NCBI RefSeq assembly: GCF_009646335.1
Contig: NZ_WJBU01000006.1
Coordinates: 1 to 64,000, forward strand
DNA: 64,000 nt
From: Caenimonas koreensis DSM 17982
GTDB lineage: Bacteria > Pseudomonadota > Gammaproteobacteria > Burkholderiales > Burkholderiaceae_C
Direction of reading: 5' to 3'
The first letter of the stretch is position 1; each line of letters opens with the position of its first letter. A program made the position numbers and the translations under genes. The notes beneath the pieces were generated by a model. It was not told the origin of the DNA. It ran no database searches and saw nothing but the letters and a program-made list of their open reading frames with translations. Positions 37,601 through 47,061 of this stretch are shown one piece after another.

Positions 37601-40358
37601 GGCGTTGGGCGTGGAAGAGGCGCGCGTGCCTTACGCCCATCGCTCAACGCCCAACGCTCAACCGCCGAAGGCGATCCAGATCGTGAATGCGCGCGAACAC
37701 AACCTGAAATCGCTCTCGGTCGATATTCCGCACAACCGCTTCACGGTGGTGACGGGTGTGTCGGGCTCGGGCAAGTCGACGCTCGCGTTCGACATTCTTT
37801 TCAACGAAGGCCAGCGCCGCTATCTTGAATCGCTGAACGCGTATGCGCGCAGCATCGTGCAGCCAGCAGGACGGCCTGAGGTGGATGCGGTGTATGGCAT
37901 TCCGCCGACGGTGGCGATCGAGCAGCGGCTGTCGCGCGGCGGCCGCAAATCGACGGTGGGCACGACGACGGAGGTGTGGCACTTCCTGCGGCTGCTCTAC
38001 GTCAAGCTCGGCGTGCAGCACTGCGTGAACGACGGTGCCGAAGTGCGCCCGCAAACGCCCGACAGCATCGCCGCGCAGCTGATGCGCAAGTACAAGGGCC
38101 AGCACATAGGCTTGCTCGCGCCGCTGGTGATCAACCGCAAGGGTGTGTACACCGAGCTGGCCGACTGGGCGCGTCCGCGCGGCTACACGCATCTGCGTGT
38201 GGATGGCAACTTCCTGCCGACGACGGGCTTTCCGCGTATCGATCGCTTCAAGGAGCACACGATTGAATTGCCGGTGTGCGACCTGGTCATCTCTGCCGCG
38301 ACTGAGGGGCTGCTGCGCGCCAAGCTCACTGAAGCGCTTGAACACGGCAAGGGTGTGCTGCATGTGCTTGCACCGCTCGATGGGCTGCGCGGTGCGATGG
38401 CGAACGGCGACAGGCATCAGCACATCGGCAAGGTCGAGGTGTATTCGGTCAAGCGAGCGTGCCCGGTGTGCAGCACGAGCTATCCGGAGCTTGATCCGCG
38501 GCTGTTCTCGTACAACAGCAAGCATGGCTGGTGCCCTGATTGCGTCGGCACAGGCGTGCGCTTGACGAAGGACCAGCGCAAGGCATACGACGACACGATT
38601 CGCGACGACGCGGACAAGGGCCGCGAGCAAACATTCGCCGAGCCTGAAGTGGAAGATGTGGCCGATGAAGCGTGCCCCACATGCAAGGGCTCGCGGCTGA
38701 ACCTGCAGGCGCGCAACGTGATGTTCGACAAGACGGGTATCGCCGATATCGCAGCGCTGTCGGTCGTGGAAGTGCGCCGCTGGATAGAGAGCCTGCAGGT
38801 CAAGGGCGTGCTCACTTTGCGTGAAGAAGGCGTGGCGCGTGACCTGATTCCGGAGATTCGCAGCCGGCTCGAGTTTCTTGAAGAGGTGGGGCTGAACTAC
38901 CTCACGCTGGACCGTGGTGCACCGACGCTCTCGGGCGGTGAAGCGCAGCGCATTCGCCTGGCTGCGCAGCTCGGGTCGAACCTGCAAGGCGTTTGCTATG
39001 TGCTCGATGAGCCGACCATCGGCCTGCACGCGCGCGACAACCAGGTGCTGCTGAACGCGCTGCACAAGCTGGGCGACAAGGGCAACACGCTGGTCGTGGT
39101 CGAGCACGACGAAGAAACGATTCGCCGTGCCGATCACATCATCGACATCGGGCCGAGTGCGGGCAAGCGGGGTGGCCGGATCGTGGCGCAAGGATCGGCA
39201 GCGGATATTTCAGCTGTCGATGAATCTGTGACGGGCCGCTACCTGCTGCATGCGATGAAGCATCCGGCGAAGGCGCGCCGCGCTATCGCGAGCGACACAC
39301 CGAAGCTTTTGCTGCGCGGCGCTGACTTGCACAACTTGCAGCAAGTCGATGTTGATGTGCCGCTGACGCGACTGGTTGCCGTGACCGGTGTTTCCGGCTC
39401 TGGCAAATCGACACTCGCGCGCGATGTGTTGCTGCACAACGTGCAGGCCATCGTGCAGCAGCGCATGACCAAGGCGGGCCGCGAGGCGGACGACAAGGGC
39501 AAGCACCCGGCGTGGGTGGGCTGCAAGTCGCTCGATGGCTACCAGATGGTCGACCGGGTGCTGGAAGTGGACCAGACGCCCATCGGCAAGACGCCGCGTT
39601 CGTGCCCTGCCACCTACATCGGCTTCTGGGACACAGTGCGCCGGCTCTTTGCCGACACGCTCGAAGCGAAGGCGCGCGGCTATGGCCCGGGCCGCTTCTC
39701 GTTCAACACCGGCGAGGGCCGCTGCCCCACGTGCGAGGGCCAGGGCATGCGCACGATCGGCATGAGCTTCTTGCCAGATGTGAAGGTGCCGTGTGAGTCG
39801 TGTCACGGCGCTCGCTTCAACCCGGAAACGCTGGCCGTGACGTGGCGCGGCAAGAGCATCGGCGATGTGCTGCAGATGGAAGTCGATGAGGCGGTGGAGT
39901 TCTTCGCCGCGATGACGAACATCAGCCATCCGCTGCAGTTGCTCAAGGATGTGGGGCTGGGCTACCTGACGCTGGGGCAGCCTTCGCCCGCGCTCTCAGG
40001 CGGCGAGGCGCAGCGCATCAAGCTGGTGACTGAGCTGTCGAAGGTGCGCGACGACATCACGCGGCGCGGCGTGAAGCCGCCGCACACGCTGTATGTGCTG
40101 GATGAGCCGACGGTGGGGCTGCACATGGCCGACGTCGAGAAGCTGTCGAAGGTGCTGCACCGGCTGGTCGATGGTGGCCACAGCGTGATCGTGATCGAGC
40201 ACGACCTTGATGTGATCGCCGAGGCCGACTGGGTGATCGACCTGGGGCCGGAGGGCGGCAACAGCGGCGGCAAGGTGGTGGCAGCAGCGACGCCCGAACA
40301 GGTGGTGGCGAAGAAGACCAACACCGGCATTGCGCTGAAGGCGGTGCTGGCGCGCTGA
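34620..40358 (+). CDS. uvrA: double-length UvrA (two tandem UvrA units in one chain)
   Basis: 1912 residues, about twice a normal UvrA. Four ATPase units are seen: Walker A sequences GPSGSGKSS (residue 33), GVSGSGKSSLIQ, GVSGSGKSTLAF (about 1045) and GVSGSGKSTLAR; signatures LSGGEVQRI, LSGGESQRLKL, LSGGEAQRIRLA and LSGGEAQRIKLV; Walker B LDEPSIGLHPRD, FDEPTTGLHFDD, LDEPTIGLHARD and LDEPTVGLHMAD. Zinc-finger Cys pairs occur in both halves (for example CPTCGGSGFEH and CPTCEGQGMRT). UvrA scans DNA for damage with UvrB; a fused tandem dimer could recognise damage without dimerising. No SOS box is visible upstream. Two palindromic elements lie inside the coding region. The normal-length uvrA is not in this window. 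Confidence 0.93.
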   Translation: MTQGLIRIRGARQHNLKNLDLDLRTGELTVVTGPSGSGKSSLVFDTLYAEGQRRYVETFSAYARQFLDRMDKPAVDRVEGVPPAIAIDQTNPVRSSRSTVGTMTELNDHLKLLFARAAQLFDKKTALPVRHDSPDSIYAELMSRTQGADPRLVVTFPVELPLATTKEELEQWLAASGFTRVQAEREVATPTGPRKVLDVVADRFRLHATERARAVEAIEVALKRGAGRMSIYAGDEGAQEIWKFSTGLHCPESDTRYTDPIPSMFSFNSAVGACEACRGFGRVIGVDYGLVIPNDKLTLRAGAIKTIQTPAWAEAQDDLMRHAETAGIPRDTPWYKLTAEQKGWVINGTPTYKEGNWNKQWYGIKRFFQYLESKAYKMHIRVLLSKYRSYTPCETCGGARLKTESLLWRIGTKEDADAVLAPAKRFMPVGVDWTREQLEALPGLCLHDLMLLPIDKLRNFFGRIGLPPEGEGARHGEQQALKLLFEEITTRLKYLVDVGIGYLTLDRQSRTLSGGEVQRINLTTALGTSLVNTLFVLDEPSIGLHPRDMNRITEAMKRLRDAGNTLVVVEHDPAVMLAADRIIDMGPGPGEKGGQIVFDGTTNNLRNADTLTGAYLGARKHVGMGFKRAVTQATPRLILEGAREHNLQNVTVEFPLQRLVCVTGVSGSGKSSLIQDILAPALLRHFGKSTDTPGVHDRLLGADHLGDVVFVDQSPIGKTARSNPVSYVGAWDTIREIFATSPLAKQRGYTGSKFSFNSGDGRCPTCGGSGFEHVEMQFLSDVYLRCPDCDGKRYRPEILEVTIERHAMGAIAGRVMNVADVLDLTVSEAAALFANDRDVIRALQPIVDVGLEYVKLGQPVPTLSGGESQRLKLAGFLAQAGGRSSKSRQPTATRGTMFMFDEPTTGLHFDDIAKLMRAMRRLLEGGNSVIVIEHNLDVIRAADWLIDLGPEGGEAGGFIVVEGTPEEVRLHATSHTAKALREYDSTLGLGVERAALGVEEARVPYAHRSTPNAQPPKAIQIVNAREHNLKSLSVDIPHNRFTVVTGVSGSGKSTLAFDILFNEGQRRYLESLNAYARSIVQPAGRPEVDAVYGIPPTVAIEQRLSRGGRKSTVGTTTEVWHFLRLLYVKLGVQHCVNDGAEVRPQTPDSIAAQLMRKYKGQHIGLLAPLVINRKGVYTELADWARPRGYTHLRVDGNFLPTTGFPRIDRFKEHTIELPVCDLVISAATEGLLRAKLTEALEHGKGVLHVLAPLDGLRGAMANGDRHQHIGKVEVYSVKRACPVCSTSYPELDPRLFSYNSKHGWCPDCVGTGVRLTKDQRKAYDDTIRDDADKGREQTFAEPEVEDVADEACPTCKGSRLNLQARNVMFDKTGIADIAALSVVEVRRWIESLQVKGVLTLREEGVARDLIPEIRSRLEFLEEVGLNYLTLDRGAPTLSGGEAQRIRLAAQLGSNLQGVCYVLDEPTIGLHARDNQVLLNALHKLGDKGNTLVVVEHDEETIRRADHIIDIGPSAGKRGGRIVAQGSAADISAVDESVTGRYLLHAMKHPAKARRAIASDTPKLLLRGADLHNLQQVDVDVPLTRLVAVTGVSGSGKSTLARDVLLHNVQAIVQQRMTKAGREADDKGKHPAWVGCKSLDGYQMVDRVLEVDQTPIGKTPRSCPATYIGFWDTVRRLFADTLEAKARGYGPGRFSFNTGEGRCPTCEGQGMRTIGMSFLPDVKVPCESCHGARFNPETLAVTWRGKSIGDVLQMEVDEAVEFFAAMTNISHPLQLLKDVGLGYLTLGQPSPALSGGEAQRIKLVTELSKVRDDITRRGVKPPHTLYVLDEPTVGLHMADVEKLSKVLHRLVDGGHSVIVIEHDLDVIAEADWVIDLGPEGGNSGGKVVAAATPEQVVAKKTNTGIALKAVLAR
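36014..36034. repeat. C-rich/G-rich palindromic element inside uvrA
   Basis: CCTTCCCCC at 36014-36022 and GGGGGAAGG at 36026-36034 form a perfect 9-bp stem with a 3-base loop. It encodes part of a Leu-Pro-Pro-Glu-Gly-Glu-Gly segment (residues about 465-472) next to a Lys-poor, low-conservation stretch. I recall this hairpin as a repeated element in Comamonadaceae genomes; that is memory, not a search. Confidence 0.6.
37583..37655. repeat. 15-bp inverted repeat in the linker between the two UvrA halves
   Basis: GTTGGGCGTTGAGCG at 37583-37597 pairs perfectly with CGCTCAACGCCCAAC at 37641-37655; a related GGCGTTGGGCGT copy lies between the arms. The encoded residues (about 988-1012) fall in the linker that joins the two UvrA units and look unrelated to UvrA. 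It behaves like a small palindromic insert accepted in frame. Confidence 0.6.
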
Positions 40359-40399
40359 GCGAAATGCCCGCTCCGGTGGCGCTGGTGGCCCCGGTGGCA

Positions 40400-41359
40400 C
40401 TACGCGGGAACGGGCGTCACGAGCTTGCCGGTTTCGAAAAACGACTGCACGTTCGCGAACACCAGGTCGCCCATGGCCTTGCGGGTTTCGTGTGTGCCGC
40501 TCGCCATGTGGGGCAGGAGCACGACGTTGTCGAATTCCATGAGTGCCGCCGGCACCCTCGGCTCGTCGGCGAAAACGTCGAGGCCGGCGCCGGCGATTTG
40601 TTTGTCTTTCAGCGCGCGGATCAGCGCCTCTTCATCGACCACGCTGCCGCGCGACACGTTCACGAGGAAGCTTTGCGGGCCGAGCGCTTCGATGACTTCG
40701 GCGGACACGAGGTGCTTCGTGGCAGGACCGCCCGAGACGACGACCATGAGCACGTCGCACCACTTCGCCAACTCGACCAGCGATTTTTCGTGCTGGAACG
40801 TGACGCCTGCAACGGGATTGCGCGAGTAGTAGCGGATGGCCATGTCAAAGCCCGATGCGCGCTTCGCGATCGTGCGGCCGATGCGGCCCAGGCCCGCAAT
40901 GCCGAGCTTCTTGCCGCTGACACGCGATGTCAGCCTGAAGTTGCCCTTGAGCCAGTCGCCGCGGCGCACGAACCGCTCCGATGCGCTCAACCCGCGCACG
41001 GTGTCGATCAACAGGCCCATTGCCAGGTCGGCGACACAGTCGTTCAGCACGTCAGGCGTGTTGCTCACGACGACGCCTTGTTTCGACGCAGCTGCCACGT
41101 CGACGTTGTCATAACCCACACCGAAATGTGCGATGGCCTTCAGGCCTTTGAGCGATGCGATCAGGTCGGCGTTCGCACCGTTCTTGCCGGATGTGACGAG
41201 CACGGGATAGCGGCTGCCTTCGCGCGCGATGAACGCGGCAGGATCGGCTTCGTCTGCAAGCACATGGCAATCGAATGCGGCCATGAGCTGCGCTTCGAGC
41301 GGCGGGTGCGGCGTGATGTGGCCAGTGAGCAGCAGGGCAGGGCGATGGGTGTTGGTCAC
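40400..41359 (-). CDS. D-2-hydroxyacid dehydrogenase
   Basis: 319 residues with a likely GTG start at 41359; the longer frame upstream overlaps the divergent Bug gene. NAD(P)-binding loop GIAGLGRIGRTIAKRA and the catalytic Arg (VNVSRGSVVDEEALI), Glu (FADEPRVP) and His (LLPHMASGTHETR) of the family are present. The pattern is close to glyoxylate/hydroxypyruvate reductases of the GhrB type. Substrate is not determined. It converges with uvrA and is divergent from the Bug gene. Confidence 0.85.
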   Translation of the reverse strand: MTNTHRPALLLTGHITPHPPLEAQLMAAFDCHVLADEADPAAFIAREGSRYPVLVTSGKNGANADLIASLKGLKAIAHFGVGYDNVDVAAASKQGVVVSNTPDVLNDCVADLAMGLLIDTVRGLSASERFVRRGDWLKGNFRLTSRVSGKKLGIAGLGRIGRTIAKRASGFDMAIRYYSRNPVAGVTFQHEKSLVELAKWCDVLMVVVSGGPATKHLVSAEVIEALGPQSFLVNVSRGSVVDEEALIRALKDKQIAGAGLDVFADEPRVPAALMEFDNVVLLPHMASGTHETRKAMGDLVFANVQSFFETGKLVTPVPA

Positions 41360-41508
41360 GGTGGTTCGGGCGGGTGGGTCGATGAAGGGTCTGTCAGCCC
41401 GGCCATTGTGCGCCGCGTCACGCGCGCGACTGGCTAGTGTGAAACCCGATTGAGCTTTTTGCGGGCTGCGTTTCAATGGCGCATCCATTTGCATCGCAAG
41501 GAAGCCTC

Positions 41509-42471
41509 ATGCAGCGCAGACACCTCATCCAGTTCGCCGCCGCCACAGTGGCCGCGCCGTCGCTCACCGCTTTCGCACAGTCGTATCCGGCCAAGCCGAT
41601 CAAGCTGATCATTGCCTTTCCCGCAGGCGGGCCGACCGACATCACGATGCGCTCGCTCGCCGACAACGCGTCGAAGATCCTGGGGCAGCAAGTGGTCGTC
41701 GAGAACAAGGCAGGTGCGGGCGGCACGCTTCCGGCGCAAGCCTTGCAGATATCGCCGCCCGATGGCTACACGCTCGCGCAGATTCCGCTTGGCGTGTTCC
41801 GCCTGCCGTACACGACAAAGCTCACGTGGGACCCGATCAAGGACATCAGCTACATCATCAACGTCACTGGCTACGCATTTGGCATGGTCGCGCCGACGGA
41901 TGGGCCCATCAAGAACTGGGCCGACTTTGTGGCGTACGCCAAGGCCAATCCGGGCAAGCTGAGTTATGGCTCGACGGGTGTGTTGACCAGCCCGCACCTG
42001 ACCACGGAGTTGATCGCGCAAAAGCTCGGGCTGCAGCTCAATCACATTCCGTACAAGGGCAATGCGGAGTTGAACCAGGCGCTGATGGGTGGGCAACTGA
42101 TGGCCGGCTCTGACTCGACAGGCTGGGCGCCGCTGGTGGACGCTGGCAAGGTGCGCGTGTTGAACGTGTGGGGCGAAAAGCGCCTGCCCAAGTTCCCCGA
42201 TGCGCCGACGTTGAAAGAGCTTGGCATCGACATCGTGCAGAACTCGCCATTTGGCATTGGTGCACCGCGCGGCACGCCACCAGAAGTCGTCGCGAAGTTG
42301 CACGACGCGTTCAAGAAGGCGATGGAAGACCCGACCTACGTCGCCGCGCTGAACCGCTACGACATGCTGCCGATGTACATGAGCACGGCCGGGTACACCA
42401 AGTTTGCGCAGGACACGTTTGCCACCGAGAAGGCGCTCGTGGAAAAACTGGGCTTGATGAAGACGAACTAG
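41509..42471 (+). CDS. Bug-family tripartite tricarboxylate transporter binding protein
   Basis: 320 residues from the ATG at 41509 (ribosome site AAGGAAG). A signal peptide with a twin-Arg-like start (MQRRHLIQFAAATVAAPS) is followed by the Bug family opening (YPAKPIKLIIAFPAGGPTD) and the conserved VVVENKAGAGGT and PYKGNAELNQALMGGQ stretches. Bug proteins capture carboxylic acids or aromatic compounds in the periplasm, often as orphans without TctAB, as is the case here. They are greatly expanded in Burkholderiales, which supports the taxonomic guess. Confidence 0.93.
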   Translation: MQRRHLIQFAAATVAAPSLTAFAQSYPAKPIKLIIAFPAGGPTDITMRSLADNASKILGQQVVVENKAGAGGTLPAQALQISPPDGYTLAQIPLGVFRLPYTTKLTWDPIKDISYIINVTGYAFGMVAPTDGPIKNWADFVAYAKANPGKLSYGSTGVLTSPHLTTELIAQKLGLQLNHIPYKGNAELNQALMGGQLMAGSDSTGWAPLVDAGKVRVLNVWGEKRLPKFPDAPTLKELGIDIVQNSPFGIGAPRGTPPEVVAKLHDAFKKAMEDPTYVAALNRYDMLPMYMSTAGYTKFAQDTFATEKALVEKLGLMKTN

Positions 42472-42493
42472 CGCACCGGCGCCCGATCGCGGA

Positions 42494-43294
42494 TCAGCTG
42501 CGCAGCGACGAGGCTGCGACAACCGCCTGTGCGACTTCTGCAAACCCCGCACCGCGCGGTGAGGGTGTGATGTACCGCGGCGGATGCGTCAGCTGCGATT
42601 CAAAGCGGCGAATGTTCGCAACACCAATGCTGTGCGGGAAGTGCTCGAACATGAGCACGTCGTTGGTTGAGTCGCCGACATAGACCCATCGATCGATCTC
42701 GTCGTCGAGTTCCCGGTGGAAGAGCTCGCGAACGATCCAGCGCGCGCCTGCAAGCTTGTTGTGGTCGCCGTACCAGCCGTTGACGTGAATCGAGCTCACG
42801 GTGGCGTTCATGCCCTCGAGTTGCATCAGCTGCACGACGTGTGCAATGAGCGCCTCGGGCAGGTGGGTGTACTCGCTGTGGTCGATGGCAATGTCGGTTT
42901 CGCGGCCCGGGCTGTCGCGCGAGAGCATGGCGCCGGGCACTTCGGCCATGATGCGCGCCGCGACTTCCTGCATCCGTGCGTAATTGCTGGCGCGCAGGTC
43001 TTCGTCTTGCTGGTAAATCTTCCTGAGCTGGCCGGCACCGTCGCCCACAAGCGCCATGGCGCCGTTCTCCGCCACGATCGCATCGACAGGCCATTGCAGC
43101 GCGAACGGCTCGCTCCATCCAACAGGCCTGCCCGTGATCGGGATGACGACGATGCCCGCTGCCTTCAGGTCAGCCAGTGCCTGCAATGCGTCGCCCGTCA
43201 CGACGCCTTCCGTCGTCAATGTGTCGTCGATGTCGGTGAAGACGCCGACGATGTTCTTGCGATCGGCTTCGGGCCACCCGGCAAGCTGCAGCAT
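42494..43294 (-). CDS. HAD-superfamily (type IIB) phosphatase
   Basis: 266 residues. Motif I FTDIDDTLTTEG contains the nucleophile Asp, motif II is IPITGRPVGWSEP, and the C-terminal motif is VYVGDSTNDVLMFEHF, the arrangement of mannosyl-3-phosphoglycerate or sucrose/trehalose-phosphate phosphatases. The IIB cap domain lies between. Substrate unknown, probably a sugar phosphate. It begins eight bases after the prfC stop on the same strand, so the two form an operon. Confidence 0.87.
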   Translation of the reverse strand: MLQLAGWPEADRKNIVGVFTDIDDTLTTEGVVTGDALQALADLKAAGIVVIPITGRPVGWSEPFALQWPVDAIVAENGAMALVGDGAGQLRKIYQQDEDLRASNYARMQEVAARIMAEVPGAMLSRDSPGRETDIAIDHSEYTHLPEALIAHVVQLMQLEGMNATVSSIHVNGWYGDHNKLAGARWIVRELFHRELDDEIDRWVYVGDSTNDVLMFEHFPHSIGVANIRRFESQLTHPPRYITPSPRGAGFAEVAQAVVAASSLRS

Positions 43295-43302
43295 GGTGCG
43301 AA

Positions 43303-44949
<1,647 letters not shown>

Positions 44950-45027
44950 GGGGAAGACTCCGGAGACTGGCGGCAGCGCGGTTATGGCACGGCTGCAAAC
45001 TCCGTATTGTGCCGCCCAGTCACCAGG

Positions 45028-46872
45028 TCACACGAACGCGGCAATCCGATCGCGGCATATCTCAAGCGTCCGTGTAACAGCATCTTCGCCGGCTGGCCCG
45101 TAGTGGACGAGCGTGGGCAGCGCGATCGTGGCAACGGCAGCCCGCATCCTTTCTCGAACGTCGTCGATCGCCGCGTTGGTGTCCGATGCCCGAAGTCCGG
45201 CTATCGCAGAGACCGCGAGGAAGTCGGTCCGCCTGAGCCGTTCGTCCTTGCCGTTGAGCTTCAGCGCCATCCGATCGTGTTCAAGGCGTGGGAAGACGCG
45301 CGTTGTCAACGTGTCATACACGGGCGCAAGGCGAACGCTGCGGAAAGCCGGATCGCCGGGTTCAGCGGTTTTCAGAATTGCCATGTTCTTGAGGTGCATG
45401 TCGCCGTCGGCAATGAGCCAGGCGAACACGACGCGCTTCATGAGAATCAGGAGATCTTCTTCGGGCGACGTGGACTGGCCCCGGAGTGCGCGCGCCACAC
45501 GTTCGATGGTGCCGTCGTACTTGGCCTCGGGCGAGAGATCGAGCACCGAGCATAGGTCTTCCATCGCCAGCAGGCGATGATCATCCGCGCTTGCGCGAAT
45601 GTCGAACCGCTCGACAAGAAGCGCTGGCGGCATGCCGTCTGGCATTGCGACCAGTGCGTTTTCCGGTACCGCGAACCCGGCTTGCCTCGCCAGGTTCAGG
45701 CCGATCCACTCGACCAGCGGCAATGCCTCGAAGCCGCTGGTTCCTGCGGGCTTGAGGATGTGCGTGAACGGTGTACCGATGCTTGGCGAGAGCCTGCCGT
45801 GCGGGTCGAGCGTCATCGGCGCCTTGATCTGTACGCCAGACAGGCGCGGCGTATCGGCACGTTCATAAATCGTGGCGAGGTTGCGCTCGAAGTCTTGCTC
45901 CATTGCGCTGCGCCCAGGCCCGAGATAGGTGCCTGTGAACACCCCGTCTGCTGTATGTGTGGCAAGCGGCGTCGCGATGACATCGAGCGGCAGGACGGCA
46001 AGTTCATTTGCGCTCTCTGCCATCGTGACGTTGGACATGTAGCGCCTGCCGGAGCGAAGCAGGGCTCGTTCGTCGCGCTCGTGGAGGACGCTTTCCAACC
46101 AGCCTTCTGGCAGCAGTGACACCACGAAGGGCGGCAGTCGGCCCGGCATCGTCTGACGGATGACTGATGGCATACGCACGCCGCTGTCGGCCTGCGACCA
46201 TCGCCATTCAAAGCCGTCATGCGCGAGAGTGCCGATGGGCTGACCGTGCCATGCCACGGTCAACGCGAACGCGGCCTCGTTGCGCGCGGTCGCAATTGAC
46301 TGGCCGCGTAGCAGGTACTTTTCTGCCCCTTCGCCTTCGCGATACCAGTCGTTTTCACGGGCCAGCGCCCATACGGCGTCGCTTGCGGCATTCGCGCCGC
46401 CGTACTCCAGGGCAAGGCGGGCGGCGATGGCCTCTCGCGTGGCCGCATCGATGGACGCGGCATGTTCGCTGCGCAGGCGAAAAGCTTCAAGGAACCTCTG
46501 GCGGATCGAGGAGACATTGACGGTGAACTCGCCCAGGCTGTCTGCAACGGTGGCCGAAGCGAGTGCGGGCTTGGCCGGAGCTCTGTTCTGAACGATTTCC
46601 AGTGCTCGCAGGCGCGTGCGTTGCACGCGTGGCCCGGTCAGATAAAGGCGGCCGTCGCGGGTCGGCCCCAGCAGAACGGCACTGGCCGCCGAGAGGTAAG
46701 CATTGGGATAGAGATAGCGGCCGATGCGCACGGCATGGGCAAGAACGGTCTGATCGATGTCGTCGGCGGCATCGACATAGATGCCGCGCATCAACTGGAC
46801 GAGCTTGCCCGTCTCGGCCAGATAGTGGCTACGGGTCTTGTCGATGGTCTCGCCGACGAGATGAAGGGGCAT
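45028..46872 (-). CDS. HipA-like kinase fused to an N-terminal winged-helix/AbiEi-like domain
   Basis: 614 residues, against about 440 in ordinary HipA. Residues 1-140 have a winged-helix-like pattern (GKLVQLMRGIYVD, then LYPNAYLSAASAVLL) resembling AbiEi-type antitoxin domains. From about 200 comes a HipA N-subdomain (GQPIGTLAHDG), then the kinase: LSGVQIK (345-350, the HipA P-loop-like/autophosphorylation region), the catalytic loop GDMHLKN (D491-N496) and the metal-binding LAPVYD (D520). Key residues look intact. HipA kinases phosphorylate glutamyl-tRNA synthetase or other targets; the partner HipB is absent, and the fused N-terminus may replace it. Two palindromes lie directly upstream. 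Transfer of a DNA-binding repressor role to the N-domain is inference. Confidence 0.82.
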   Translation of the reverse strand: MPLHLVGETIDKTRSHYLAETGKLVQLMRGIYVDAADDIDQTVLAHAVRIGRYLYPNAYLSAASAVLLGPTRDGRLYLTGPRVQRTRLRALEIVQNRAPAKPALASATVADSLGEFTVNVSSIRQRFLEAFRLRSEHAASIDAATREAIAARLALEYGGANAASDAVWALARENDWYREGEGAEKYLLRGQSIATARNEAAFALTVAWHGQPIGTLAHDGFEWRWSQADSGVRMPSVIRQTMPGRLPPFVVSLLPEGWLESVLHERDERALLRSGRRYMSNVTMAESANELAVLPLDVIATPLATHTADGVFTGTYLGPGRSAMEQDFERNLATIYERADTPRLSGVQIKAPMTLDPHGRLSPSIGTPFTHILKPAGTSGFEALPLVEWIGLNLARQAGFAVPENALVAMPDGMPPALLVERFDIRASADDHRLLAMEDLCSVLDLSPEAKYDGTIERVARALRGQSTSPEEDLLILMKRVVFAWLIADGDMHLKNMAILKTAEPGDPAFRSVRLAPVYDTLTTRVFPRLEHDRMALKLNGKDERLRRTDFLAVSAIAGLRASDTNAAIDDVRERMRAAVATIALPTLVHYGPAGEDAVTRTLEICRDRIAAFV

Positions 46873-46876
46873 TTAC

Positions 46877-46907
46877 AACTTTTCCGTGTTTCAGATACGG
46901 AAAAGTT
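46877..46907. promoter_or_regulatory. palindrome 1 upstream of the HipA fusion
   Basis: Perfect 11-bp arms AACTTTTCCGT (46877-46887) and ACGGAAAAGTT (46897-46907) with a 9-base centre, four bases before the HipA-fusion start codon. On the gene's strand the arm GGAAAAG is the best ribosome-site match, so a protein bound here, or the RNA stem, would also cover translation start. The centre TTTCA is shared with palindrome 2. Confidence 0.6.
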
Positions 46908-46930
46908 AGCATTCTATGAACTCCCAAGCA

Positions 46931-46979
46931 AGAAATACTAACCTTTGCGTATTTCAAATACGCAAAGGTTAGTATTTCT
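46931..46979. promoter_or_regulatory. palindrome 2, 23-bp perfect arms, upstream of the HipA fusion
   Basis: Arms at 46931-46953 and 46957-46979 pair without mismatch around a TCA loop. Its core TTTGCGTATTTCAAATACG matches palindrome 1 closely (shared form TTT-S-CGT-R-TTTCA-R-ATACG-S-AAA). Together they look like a two-site operator for a self-repressing toxin-antitoxin gene. The region is far more AT-rich than its surroundings. The rest of 46980-47061 shows nothing that I can support. Confidence 0.65.
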
Positions 46980-47061
46980 GTTGTTCTGGCGCTGCGCCAA
47001 GTCTCGGCCTTCTCGAGCCTGCGCAGCGCATGGACACTGGACGGCTACAGCCGCGTCGACC

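Noticed and set aside
37644-39191. 515-codon minus-strand frame inside uvrA
   Set aside because: It lies antisense to conserved UvrA motifs and shows no domain.
40359-40399. Terminator between uvrA and the convergent dehydrogenase
   Set aside because: GC-rich and partly self-complementary, but no clean stem with a T tract is visible.
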